NCBI GenBank assembly: GCA_945866505.1
Contig: CAMBHH010000221.1
Coordinates: forward strand, 1 to 5,068
From: Flavobacterium psychrophilum
GTDB taxonomy: Bacteria > Bacteroidota > Bacteroidia > Flavobacteriales > Flavobacteriaceae
Reading direction: 5' to 3'
Length of the DNA stretch: 5,068 nucleotides
Below the pieces are notes generated by a model. The model ran no database searches. It worked only from the letters and a program-made list of their open reading frames with translations, and had not been told where the DNA came from. Positions 1 through 5,068 of the stretch are shown here, one piece after another; within the stretch, counting starts at the first letter, position 1; each line of letters starts with the position of its first letter. The translations under genes and the position numbers were made by a program.

Positions 1-177
1 AGAGCCTATAAATTATCTCAAAATAAGATCCCTAAAAATCAAAAAAACACATTATATGACAGAGGGCTAATCATTTCTTTGATTATCAATATGCTATTGT
101 TTTCAATCCTTATTTTTATCTTGGTACAAAAAGATTTTCTTCAAATAAATAAATTAGCGAATAAACAAATCAACTAA
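1..177 (+). CDS. C-terminal fragment of an unrecognised single-pass membrane protein
   Basis: The first frame is open from the window edge to a TAA at 175-177 and gives 58 residues; the start lies outside the window. The fragment has a basic, polar stretch (about residues 1-21), then a strongly hydrophobic segment of roughly 20 residues (about 23-42, rich in Leu, Ile and Phe), then a short polar Lys/Asn/Gln tail. That is the pattern of one transmembrane helix close to the C-terminus. Which side the tail faces cannot be decided with confidence. The stop lies 30 bases before the dnaX start, so the two genes are in tandem and could share transcripts. I do not recognise the family and no function is assigned. 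It is called coding because it is open with a coherent membrane-protein composition up to a stop just before the next gene. Confidence 0.55.
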   Translation, partial: RAYKLSQNKIPKNQKNTLYDRGLIISLIINMLLFSILIFILVQKDFLQINKLANKQIN

Positions 178-182
178 AATCT

Positions 183-190
183 TATATTTG
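183..190 (+). promoter_or_regulatory. Possible Bacteroidota -7 promoter box for dnaX
   Basis: TATATTTG matches the Bacteroidota -7 consensus TAnnTTTG exactly and ends 17 bases before the dnaX ATG. No TTG is present at the usual 17-23 base distance upstream, so the -33 element is missing or weak. The box lies just after the stop of the preceding gene. Confidence 0.4.
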
Positions 191-207
191 CTAACCAATA
201 AAAATCT

Positions 208-1293
208 ATGGAACAATTTGTAGTATCGGCTCGTAAATATCGTCCACAAACCTTTAATGATGTTGTGGGACAAAAAGCCATTACCAGCACGTTGTTGCAT
301 GCCATAGAAAGCAATCACTTGGCTTCTGCCCTATTATTTACTGGCCCTCGTGGTGTTGGAAAAACAACTTGTGCTAGAATTCTTGCCCGAAAAATCAACC
401 AACCAGGTTACGACGATCCGAATGAAGATTTTGCTTTCAATGTTTTCGAATTGGATGCTGCTTCCAACAATTCCGTGGATGATATCAGGAATTTGATTGA
501 CCAAGTTCGAATTCCACCACAAACTGGAAAATACAAGGTATATATTATTGATGAGGTGCATATGTTGTCTTCGGCAGCTTTCAATGCTTTCTTGAAAACG
601 CTAGAAGAACCTCCAAAACACGCCATTTTTATATTGGCTACTACCGAAAAACACAAAATTATTCCGACGATACTTTCTCGTTGCCAGATATTCGATTTCA
701 AAAGAATTACCGTTAAAGATGCTAAAGAACATCTAGCCGAAGTCGCTTTTAGCCAGGGCGTGAATTATGAAGACGATGCTTTACATATTATTGCTCAAAA
801 GGCCGATGGTGCAATGCGTGATGCTTTGTCTATTTTTGACCGCGTAGTTTCGTATTGTGGTAGTAACTTGACACGTCAAGCTGTTACTGAAAACCTGAAT
901 GTGCTGGATTATGAAACCTATATCACGGTAACCGATTTAATTCTAGAAAACAAAATTCCAGAATTACTGGTGGCTTTCAATGATATTCTCGCTAAAGGAT
1001 TTGATGCGCATCATTTTGTTTCAGGTTTAGCTTCGCATTTCAGGGATTTATTAGTTTCGAAAACGCCTGCGACATTATCGCTGTTGGAAGTGGGCGAACA
1101 AGCTCAAAAACTGTACGGCATTCAATGTCAAAAAGCTTCACAAGATTTTTTGTTAAAAGGAATTGAAATTGCCAATGACTGCGATTTGAAATACAAAGTC
1201 AGCCAAAACCAACGATTACTCGTTGAACTTTGCTTGATGCAACTCGCCTCCATCACCATTGATGGAGAAAAAAAAAAGTTGAGTCCTTTATAA
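208..1293 (+). CDS. dnaX: DNA polymerase III subunit gamma/tau (zero-frame, gamma-like product)
   Basis: DnaX is the AAA+ ATPase of the clamp loader, which opens the beta sliding clamp and loads it on primed DNA. The 361-residue zero-frame product carries a full clamp-loader ATPase: the N-terminal RKYRP motif (9-13), Walker A GPRGVGKTT (46-54), Walker B IIDEVH (113-118), the ATTE sensor-1 region (144-147), the SRC arginine-finger motif (157-159) and the sensor-2 GAMRDAL motif (201-207). The helical collar domain follows to about residue 355. The start is fixed by an in-frame TAA at 199-201. The four zinc-binding cysteines usual between Walker A and Walker B are absent. Family members of this phylum are normally near 570-600 residues, so this reading frame is a gamma-like form: it stops at 1291-1293, just after a run of ten A residues at 1268-1277, and the missing C-terminal part continues in the -1 frame to 1940. 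Confidence 0.95.
   Translation: MEQFVVSARKYRPQTFNDVVGQKAITSTLLHAIESNHLASALLFTGPRGVGKTTCARILARKINQPGYDDPNEDFAFNVFELDAASNNSVDDIRNLIDQVRIPPQTGKYKVYIIDEVHMLSSAAFNAFLKTLEEPPKHAIFILATTEKHKIIPTILSRCQIFDFKRITVKDAKEHLAEVAFSQGVNYEDDALHIIAQKADGAMRDALSIFDRVVSYCGSNLTRQAVTENLNVLDYETYITVTDLILENKIPELLVAFNDILAKGFDAHHFVSGLASHFRDLLVSKTPATLSLLEVGEQAQKLYGIQCQKASQDFLLKGIEIANDCDLKYKVSQNQRLLVELCLMQLASITIDGEKKKLSPL
1248..1278 (+). promoter_or_regulatory. Candidate gamma/tau frameshift site: hairpin followed by A10 slippery run
   Basis: CTCCATC (1248-1254) and GATGGAG (1261-1267) form a perfect 7-bp stem with a six-base loop, and the stem ends directly against A10 at 1268-1277, followed by G. In the dnaX frame the run contains A AAA AAG at 1272-1278, the heptamer used for -1 frameshifting in E. 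coli dnaX. Homopolymer A runs in dnaX are also known to cause RNA polymerase slippage (Thermus). GGAG at 1264-1267 resembles the stimulatory Shine-Dalgarno-like element of E. coli, but lies only 4 bases before the heptamer. After a -1 shift or a one-A insertion the reading is ...GEKKKVES and stays open to 1940. After a one-A deletion it meets TGA at once, giving a product of 357 residues. An indel error in the assembly would look the same. Confidence 0.6.
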
Positions 1294-1940
1294 TTCCACC
1301 CACTTATTTTAGGATTAATGATTATTCTATTGTTGAAAAAATCAATAGCAATAACAATTCCAATGGCAGTGAAAAAAGTAACATTGAAAAGGTTGCTGAA
1401 CCAAAAATCGAAATCAACCATTCTGAAATAGTAGTTTCAATCGAAAATCCAAAACCACAATCCACAAACCTTCCCGAAGGACCCAAATTTTCTGCATTGT
1501 CTCTTTCGAGTATTCGTGCCAAAAGAGAATTACTAGAAAGCACCAGAGGAATAGTAAAAGAAGAAGTTCATCTTCCAACAGAAGCCTTTAACGAAACTGA
1601 CATGTTGTTGCATTGGACTAAATATGCAGAACGGTTAGGTGTTAAAGGGTATAAAATAATCGAGTCTCTAATGTTAATTGGCGACCCAAAATTAGAAGGA
1701 ACAACTATTACCCACGAATTGCCAAATGATAGTACAAAAATAGAATTTGAATCTGAAAAACACGACCTTTTAGGCTATTTAAGAGGTAAACTTCACAATC
1801 ATGAAATTACCATTGAAGTTGTTGTGAATGAAAAAGTAGAAAATAAATTTGCTTTCACCCCAATAGATAAGTACAAGCGTTTGAATGAAATAAACCCTAA
1901 TTTAGAGTTGTTGAAAAAAACATTCGATTTGGAAATTTAA
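1278..1940 (+). CDS. dnaX: DnaX tau-specific C-terminal region, read in the -1 frame
   Basis: This frame is open from the A-run to TAA at 1938-1940 and encodes 220 residues. Joined after codon 357 of the zero frame it gives a tau-like protein of about 577 residues. It begins VESFIIPPTYF, continues with a polar Asn/Ser/Lys/Glu linker (about tau residues 375-425), and then a folded region starting KFSALSLSSIRAK (from about 427) to the C-terminal LLKKTFDLEI. In the family the tau-specific end holds the polymerase and helicase contacts; here the exact domain limits are inferred. It has no ATG of its own before 1602, no promoter-like box, and continues the DnaX family pattern without a gap, so it is a continuation of dnaX and not a separate gene. 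It needs ribosomal frameshifting, transcriptional slippage or a corrected base to be expressed. Confidence 0.85.
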   Translation, partial: VESFIIPPTYFRINDYSIVEKINSNNNSNGSEKSNIEKVAEPKIEINHSEIVVSIENPKPQSTNLPEGPKFSALSLSSIRAKRELLESTRGIVKEEVHLPTEAFNETDMLLHWTKYAERLGVKGYKIIESLMLIGDPKLEGTTITHELPNDSTKIEFESEKHDLLGYLRGKLHNHEITIEVVVNEKVENKFAFTPIDKYKRLNEINPNLELLKKTFDLEI

Positions 1941-2054
1941 ATCATTTTTTTAGAGCCTTTTTAAAAACAATAGCTTACACCAAAAAATCAAATGTGCGAG
2001 TGATTCTATTTTATCATTGTATCCCGTTTCTAAAATTAAAAGCTCGAATCGATA

Positions 2055-2834
2055 ATGTTATTTCAAATCAAATCTTATCTCCAATTCCTTTGGAACTCTA
2101 AAAACGAACATGCGGTTCATTCTCCATTCGTATTCAATTTGATTACCAAATGTTTTTATGATACCAAATCGAAACCGGAATATCAAGTTTTAAAAGAATA
2201 CAGAAATTCTCTTTTAGAAAACAAAAACAAGATTGAAGTAACTGATTTTGGTGTGGGTTCCAAAGTTTTCAAATCGAATACCAGACAAATTGCCAAGATT
2301 GCCAAAACTGCTGGAATTTCTCCAAAACGTGCCGAATTATTGTTTCGAATTACCAATTATTTTCAGCCTTCAACTATTTTAGAAATTGGAACTTCATTAG
2401 GATTAGCAACTTCTGCCTTAGCATTGGGAAACCCAAAAGCATCAATTATAACTTTAGAAGGTTGTACTAATACACTGTCCATTACAAAAAATCAATTGCA
2501 ATTATTCAATTTAGAAAACATAAAATGTGTTGTAAGTGAATTTTCATCATACTTCTCCACTTCTAACTTCCAACTTCTACCTTCTAACCTTATTTTCTTC
2601 GATGGGAATCATTCGAAAACAGCTACTTTAAAGTATTTTGAATTGTTATTGTCCTCGACTACTAATGATTCTGTTTGGATTTTCGATGATATTCATTGGT
2701 CATCAGAAATGGAAGAAGCTTGGGAAATCATCAAAAAACATCCAAAAGTAAATGTGACGATCGATACTTTTCAATGGGGATTGGTTTTCTTTAGAAAGGA
2801 GCAACAGAAAGAGCATTTCGTGATTCGAACCTAA
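2055..2834 (+). CDS. Class I SAM-dependent methyltransferase (O-methyltransferase-like)
   Basis: The 259-residue protein has a Rossmann methyltransferase core. Motif I, ILEIGTSLG, is at 108-116 and binds S-adenosylmethionine. The acidic residue in TLEG (Glu135), at the end of the second strand, is placed to hold the ribose. FFDGNHS (181-187) and FDDIHW (210-215) match the fourth- and fifth-strand acidic motifs of O-methyltransferase-like proteins. The substrate cannot be told from sequence. The first ~100 residues, with HAVHSPFVFNL (19-29), form a helical N-terminal extension. The ATG is the first start after an in-frame TAA at 2031-2033. A weak promoter-like TATCATTG lies at 2012-2019, one base off TAnnTTTG. 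Residues 167-178 are encoded by an imperfect heptanucleotide array and look like a local insertion before the FFDGNHS strand. The gene is followed directly by a hairpin terminator and faces the convergent lipoprotein gene. Confidence 0.85.
   Translation: MLFQIKSYLQFLWNSKNEHAVHSPFVFNLITKCFYDTKSKPEYQVLKEYRNSLLENKNKIEVTDFGVGSKVFKSNTRQIAKIAKTAGISPKRAELLFRITNYFQPSTILEIGTSLGLATSALALGNPKASIITLEGCTNTLSITKNQLQLFNLENIKCVVSEFSSYFSTSNFQLLPSNLIFFDGNHSKTATLKYFELLLSSTTNDSVWIFDDIHWSSEMEEAWEIIKKHPKVNVTIDTFQWGLVFFRKEQQKEHFVIRT
2552..2587 (+). repeat. Imperfect tandem heptanucleotide array inside the methyltransferase gene
   Basis: Four consecutive 7-base units, CTTCTAA, CTTCCAA, CTTCTAC and CTTCTAA, run from 2560 to 2587, preceded by a related 8-base unit CTTCTCCA at 2552-2559. 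The total of 36 bases keeps the reading frame. It encodes residues from Phe167 to Asn178, rich in Ser, Thr, Asn and Leu, just before the conserved FFDGNHS strand. Confidence 0.75.
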
Positions 2835-2836
2835 AA

Positions 2837-2866
2837 AAAATGACAGTCGTCACTAACTGTCATTTT
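2837..2866. terminator. Bidirectional intrinsic terminator between convergent genes
   Basis: AAAATGACAGT (2837-2847) and ACTGTCATTTT (2856-2866) form a perfect 11-bp stem with an 8-base loop. It lies 2 bases after the methyltransferase stop and 27 bases beyond the stop of the minus-strand lipoprotein gene. Read on the minus strand the stem runs into eight T residues (complement of 2833-2840), a good terminator tail. Read on the plus strand the tail is only TTTT followed by CCC, so it should work better for the lipoprotein gene. Confidence 0.85.
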
Positions 2867-2893
2867 CCCTGAATTAATAATCAACTTCCTGCA

Positions 2894-3556
2894 TTATTGT
2901 TTTGCTTCAGACATTTCTTCTGATTTAGCTCCTATTCTGTTGACTTTCAACATTGGTGCAAATTTGAATTTTAATGCAGCAATTTTTCTATTGTCTTCTT
3001 TAGTAAGACCTTCTTTTTCAACTGTATTTTTTCTAGAGTCCAATGCTTCGTACATTAATTTAATTTCATCCCAATCTTCTCGAGAATAACTATTTTTGTT
3101 ATCCTCAGCTGTATGAATGAAAGTTTGATAAACATCGTGAATATTTGCTGCACTTACCCAAGCAAAACTCATATCATCACCAATTTTTCCTTCACCAAAC
3201 AACGCATTTCTCAATCTTTGTTTTGAAGTTATTACCGGAGTAACAACTGTTTTGACCAACGTTTTAGTTCTAATAACTTCGTACTTGCCTTTACTTGCAA
3301 TTATTCTTTCCTGTGCTTTAATACTATCTTTAAAATAAGCTAAATTAGCTTCAGCTTCGCTCACTCTCAATTGATAAGCGGCATCAATTTCTTCCCAATT
3401 GTTTTGGGCATCTTCCATCGAAATTTTTTCTATCGAATCGACATAAACAACATAATTATCAACAGCCTTTTCGGCTTTAACTTCTTTTTCGTCTTTGCAC
3501 GATGCAAATCCTAAGGCAATTAACGTAACTCCAAAAAATAAATTTCTAGTTTTCAT
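2894..3556 (-). CDS. Short lipoprotein of unknown function with a repeated W-x-E-I-x3-Y motif
   Basis: The 220-residue protein starts with a lipoprotein signal peptide: basic MKTR, a hydrophobic stretch, and a lipobox FASC with the acylated cysteine at residue 20. The mature part begins with Lys, Asp and Glu residues. It should be lipid-anchored in the cell envelope. The rest is polar and probably mostly helical. Two segments resemble each other: WEEIDAAY (54-61) and WDEIKLMY (162-169), suggesting an internal duplication. I recall such W-[DE]-E-I lipoproteins as common uncharacterised proteins in flavobacteria (possibly the family named DUF6565, from memory), with no known role. The start is supported by the signal peptide and by a promoter match 29-58 bases upstream. 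A hairpin terminator follows the gene, so it is likely a single-gene transcript. Confidence 0.85.
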   Translation of the reverse strand: MKTRNLFFGVTLIALGFASCKDEKEVKAEKAVDNYVVYVDSIEKISMEDAQNNWEEIDAAYQLRVSEAEANLAYFKDSIKAQERIIASKGKYEVIRTKTLVKTVVTPVITSKQRLRNALFGEGKIGDDMSFAWVSAANIHDVYQTFIHTAEDNKNSYSREDWDEIKLMYEALDSRKNTVEKEGLTKEDNRKIAALKFKFAPMLKVNRIGAKSEEMSEAKQ

Positions 3557-3850
3557 AATTTTGATTATTTTAAATTTTATTCAACAAATTTATATTGAAC
3601 TGCATTATTTTCAATTTTAATCCAATAATTATACAACAAATTAAAATAATTATGAAAAATAACTAAAAAGTGAATGCAATATATGACGTGTACACTCCTA
3701 AATAAACTCTAAACCGAATAAATTTTACTAAAAAATGTAACTAATTTAAAAATAACACTACATATCAATAATTCAAAAGTGTTTCGTACTTTTAAACCAA
3801 AACTTTAATGACTCGCCAAGATACCCGAAGCGATAAATTTTATATAAAAA
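3557..3850. other. Divergent intergenic region, 294 bases
   Basis: This AT-rich region separates the divergent lipoprotein and ABC ATPase genes. It holds the lipoprotein promoter (3585-3614), two copies of AATAATTAT starting 21 bases apart (3624 and 3645), an isolated 8-bp palindrome GTGTACAC (3688-3695), and a weak plus-strand -7-like box TACTTTTA (3787-3794, last base off TAnnTTTG, no TTG at the right distance) that could serve the ABC gene. I see no RNA gene and no convincing protein-coding frame here. Confidence 0.5.
3585..3614 (-). promoter_or_regulatory. Bacteroidota-type promoter for the lipoprotein gene
   Basis: On the minus strand, TTG (3614-3612) is followed after 19 bases by TAAATTTG (3592-3585), a full match to the Bacteroidota pattern TTG-N19-TAnnTTTG. 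The -7 box ends 28 bases before the ATG, giving a short untranslated leader of roughly 20 bases. It is the best promoter match in the window. Confidence 0.75.
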
Positions 3851-4537
3851 ATGTCAAATTCATTAATAAAAATTACAAACATTAAAAGAGATTTTGCTCT
3901 TGGAAATGAAATCGTTTATGTTCTAAAAGGAATTAAATTAGAAATAAAAAAAGGCGAATATGTTGCATTAATGGGCCCCTCCGGTTCGGGAAAATCTACA
4001 TTGATGAACCTTTTGGGTTGTTTAGACACTCCTACTTCTGGTTCTTACATTCTTAACGGAAAAGACGTGAGTCAAATGCACGATGATGAACTTGCAGATA
4101 TTCGAAATAAAGAAATTGGTTTTATTTTCCAAACTTTCAACCTATTGCCACGAACCACTGCGCTAGATAATGTAGCTTTGCCAATGATTTATGCAGGATA
4201 TTCGAAATCGGAACGAAATATTCGCGCCACCGAAGTTTTGAGGCAAGTTAATCTTGCTGACAGAATGGACCATCAACCCAATCAACTGTCAGGAGGACAA
4301 CGCCAGCGTGTAGCCATTGCGAGAGCTTTAGTTAACAAACCTTCTATTATTCTTGCAGATGAACCTACAGGAAATCTAGATAGCAAAACTTCAGAAGAAA
4401 TTATGGCTCTTTTGGAAGAAATTCACAAAAGCGGTAACACTATAATTGTAGTTACACACGAAGAAGATATTGCTGCTCACGCCAAAAGAATTATTCGAAT
4501 GCGCGACGGAATGATTGAAAGTGATAATTTAAAATAA
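3851..4537 (+). CDS. ABC transporter ATP-binding protein, LolD/MacB type
   Basis: The 228-residue protein is a complete single nucleotide-binding domain. Visible motifs are Walker [10 protein letters not shown] (42-50), Q-loop Gln94 in [10 protein letters not shown], signature LSGGQRQR (146-153), Walker B IILADEP (167-172) with catalytic Glu171, the D-loop NLDS (175-178), and the switch His203 in VVTHEED. The [15 protein letters not shown] segment and overall length place it with the LolD/MacB/FtsE-like group, whose members pair with four-helix FtsX-type permeases to extract lipoproteins or export peptides and small molecules by mechanotransmission. No transmembrane segment is fused and no permease gene is beside it in the window, so the partner and substrate are unknown. 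The ATG is fixed by an in-frame TAA at 3845-3847. A heptanucleotide inverted repeat follows immediately after its stop, then the adenosyltransferase gene in the same direction. Confidence 0.92.
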   Translation: MSNSLIKITNIKRDFALGNEIVYVLKGIKLEIKKGEYVALMGPSGSGKSTLMNLLGCLDTPTSGSYILNGKDVSQMHDDELADIRNKEIGFIFQTFNLLPRTTALDNVALPMIYAGYSKSERNIRATEVLRQVNLADRMDHQPNQLSGGQRQRVAIARALVNKPSIILADEPTGNLDSKTSEEIMALLEEIHKSGNTIIVVTHEEDIAAHAKRIIRMRDGMIESDNLK

Positions 4538-4600
4538 TTTTAGATTGCAGATTTTAGATTTCAGAGTGCAAATCTAAAATCTAAAATCCAAAATCTAAAA
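4538..4600. repeat. Nine-unit heptanucleotide array forming a large inverted repeat
   Basis: The 63 bases after the ABC stop divide exactly into nine 7-base units: TTTTAGA, TTGCAGA, TTTTAGA, TTTCAGA, a central GTGCAAA, then TCTAAAA, TCTAAAA, TCCAAAA, TCTAAAA. The left unit TTTTAGA is the reverse complement of the right unit TCTAAAA, so the array folds on itself. The best register I find pairs 4549-4561 with 4570-4582 over 13 perfect base pairs around an 8-base loop, and extends out to 4538/4593 with 21 of 24 positions paired. A second register, shifted by one unit, is also possible. It may stop or stabilise the ABC transcript. I recall similar AATCTAAAAT strings between genes in flavobacterial genomes. 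Confidence 0.8.
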
Positions 4601-4608
4601 TCCTCAAA

Positions 4609-5068
4609 ATGAAAATCTACACCAAAACCGGAGACAACGGTACTACTGCACTTTTTGGAGGAACGAGAGTTCCTAAAGACCACAATAGAATAGAAAGTTA
4701 TGGAACAGTGGACGAATTGAATTCCTACATAGGATTAATTCGCGACCAAGAAATGAATCAACATTACAAAACCATTCTTGTAGAAATTCAAGATCGTTTG
4801 TTCACCGTTGGGGCCATTCTTGCCACTCCACCCGAAAAAGAAGTAAAGAAAAACGGCGAATTGCGTTTGAAAAAGCTGGGAATTGTAGAAAGTGATCTCG
4901 AATTGCTTGAAAATGAAATTGACACAATGGAGGAAGCGCTTCCACCTATGACTCATTTTGTTTTGCCTGGAGGCCACACAACTGTGTCATATTGTCATAT
5001 TGCTCGCTGCGTTTGCCGCCGTGCTGAACGATTAGCAGTGCATTTAGACCATAATGAACATGTTGCCG
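4609..5068 (+). CDS. pduO: PduO-type cob(I)alamin adenosyltransferase, C-terminus beyond the window
   Basis: The enzyme transfers the adenosyl group from ATP to cob(I)alamin or a corrinoid precursor to make coenzyme B12. The frame is open from ATG 4609 to the window end (153 complete codons); the family is about 185-195 residues, so about 35-40 are missing. Visible family motifs are the N-terminal ATP-binding TKTGDNGTT (5-13), RIESYGTVDELNSYIG (27-42) with the conserved Asp35, and FVLPGG (117-122) followed by HIARCVCRRAER (130-141), with the arginines that bind ATP and pair with the aspartate in PduO enzymes. It lies 71 bases after the ABC ATPase gene. That spacer is the heptanucleotide array and has no room for a cobalamin riboswitch. 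No other B12 gene is in the window; the symbol denotes the enzyme type, not membership of a propanediol operon. Confidence 0.93.
   Translation, partial: MKIYTKTGDNGTTALFGGTRVPKDHNRIESYGTVDELNSYIGLIRDQEMNQHYKTILVEIQDRLFTVGAILATPPEKEVKKNGELRLKKLGIVESDLELLENEIDTMEEALPPMTHFVLPGGHTTVSYCHIARCVCRRAERLAVHLDHNEHVA

Noticed and set aside
408..701. Minus-strand open frames within dnaX (334-561, 408-701, 1128-1421, 1322-1543)
   Set aside because: They lie opposite a strongly recognised gene, have no family features, and are mirror frames of dnaX codons.
1282..1316. Downstream stimulatory stem for dnaX frameshifting (1282-1287 with 1311-1316)
   Set aside because: Only six pairs including one G-U, closing a 23-base AT-rich loop; too weak to support as a frameshift stimulator.
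1497..1940. A separate 147-residue gene starting at TTG 1497
   Set aside because: The same frame is open all the way back to the dnaX A-run, the sequence is the DnaX tau C-terminus, and there is no start signal at 1497.
1941..1975. Terminator after dnaX
   Set aside because: The T and A runs (TTTTTTA then TTAAAAA) give at most a weak A-T-only stem; no GC-containing hairpin is present.
3808..3885. A 25-codon open frame overlapping the start of the ABC gene (possible leader peptide)
   Set aside because: It is short, out of frame with the ABC gene, lacks a hairpin or attenuator arrangement, and such frames occur by chance.
4538..4608. Cobalamin riboswitch before the adenosyltransferase gene
   Set aside because: The 71-base spacer is almost entirely heptanucleotide repeat, far too short for the riboswitch, and has no B12-box-like sequence.
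4735..4977. Minus-strand 80-residue open frame
   Set aside because: It lies wholly inside the clear adenosyltransferase coding sequence on the other strand and resembles no known protein.

Overview
The window looks like a chromosomal segment from a Bacteroidota species, most probably family Flavobacteriaceae and close to Flavobacterium. The reasons are the AT-rich DNA, the absence of Shine-Dalgarno sequences before the genes, promoter-like TAnnTTTG boxes (best case upstream of the lipoprotein gene), and protein sequences of flavobacterial character (DnaX, the short lipoprotein, the PduO-type enzyme). No mobile element, CRISPR array, tRNA or rRNA was seen.

Layout: (1) 1-177, the C-terminal end of an unrecognised single-pass membrane protein. 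(2) 208-1940, dnaX, the clamp-loader gene, split into two frames at a run of ten A residues. The zero frame stops at 1293 and gives a 361-residue gamma-like product. The -1 frame continues to 1940 and gives a tau-like product of about 577 residues. (3) 2055-2834, a class I SAM-dependent methyltransferase. (4) 2837-2866, a perfect hairpin terminator between convergent genes. (5) 2894-3556, minus strand, a short lipoprotein with its own well-formed promoter. (6) 3557-3850, an AT-rich divergent intergenic region. (7) 3851-4537, a LolD/MacB-type ABC ATPase. (8) 4538-4600, a nine-unit heptanucleotide array arranged as a large inverted repeat. (9) 4609 to the window end, a PduO-type cobalamin adenosyltransferase cut by the window edge.

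The genes are mostly unrelated housekeeping functions and do not form one pathway. The most interesting point is dnaX. A 7-bp RNA hairpin abuts an A10 run that contains the same A AAA AAG heptamer used for -1 frameshifting in Escherichia coli dnaX, and two of the three frames after the run stop almost at once. This fits gamma/tau production by transcriptional slippage or ribosomal frameshifting, although a one-base sequencing or assembly error must be excluded. The second point is the presence of two imperfect tandem heptanucleotide arrays about 2 kb apart, one intergenic and self-complementary, the other inside the methyltransferase coding sequence.
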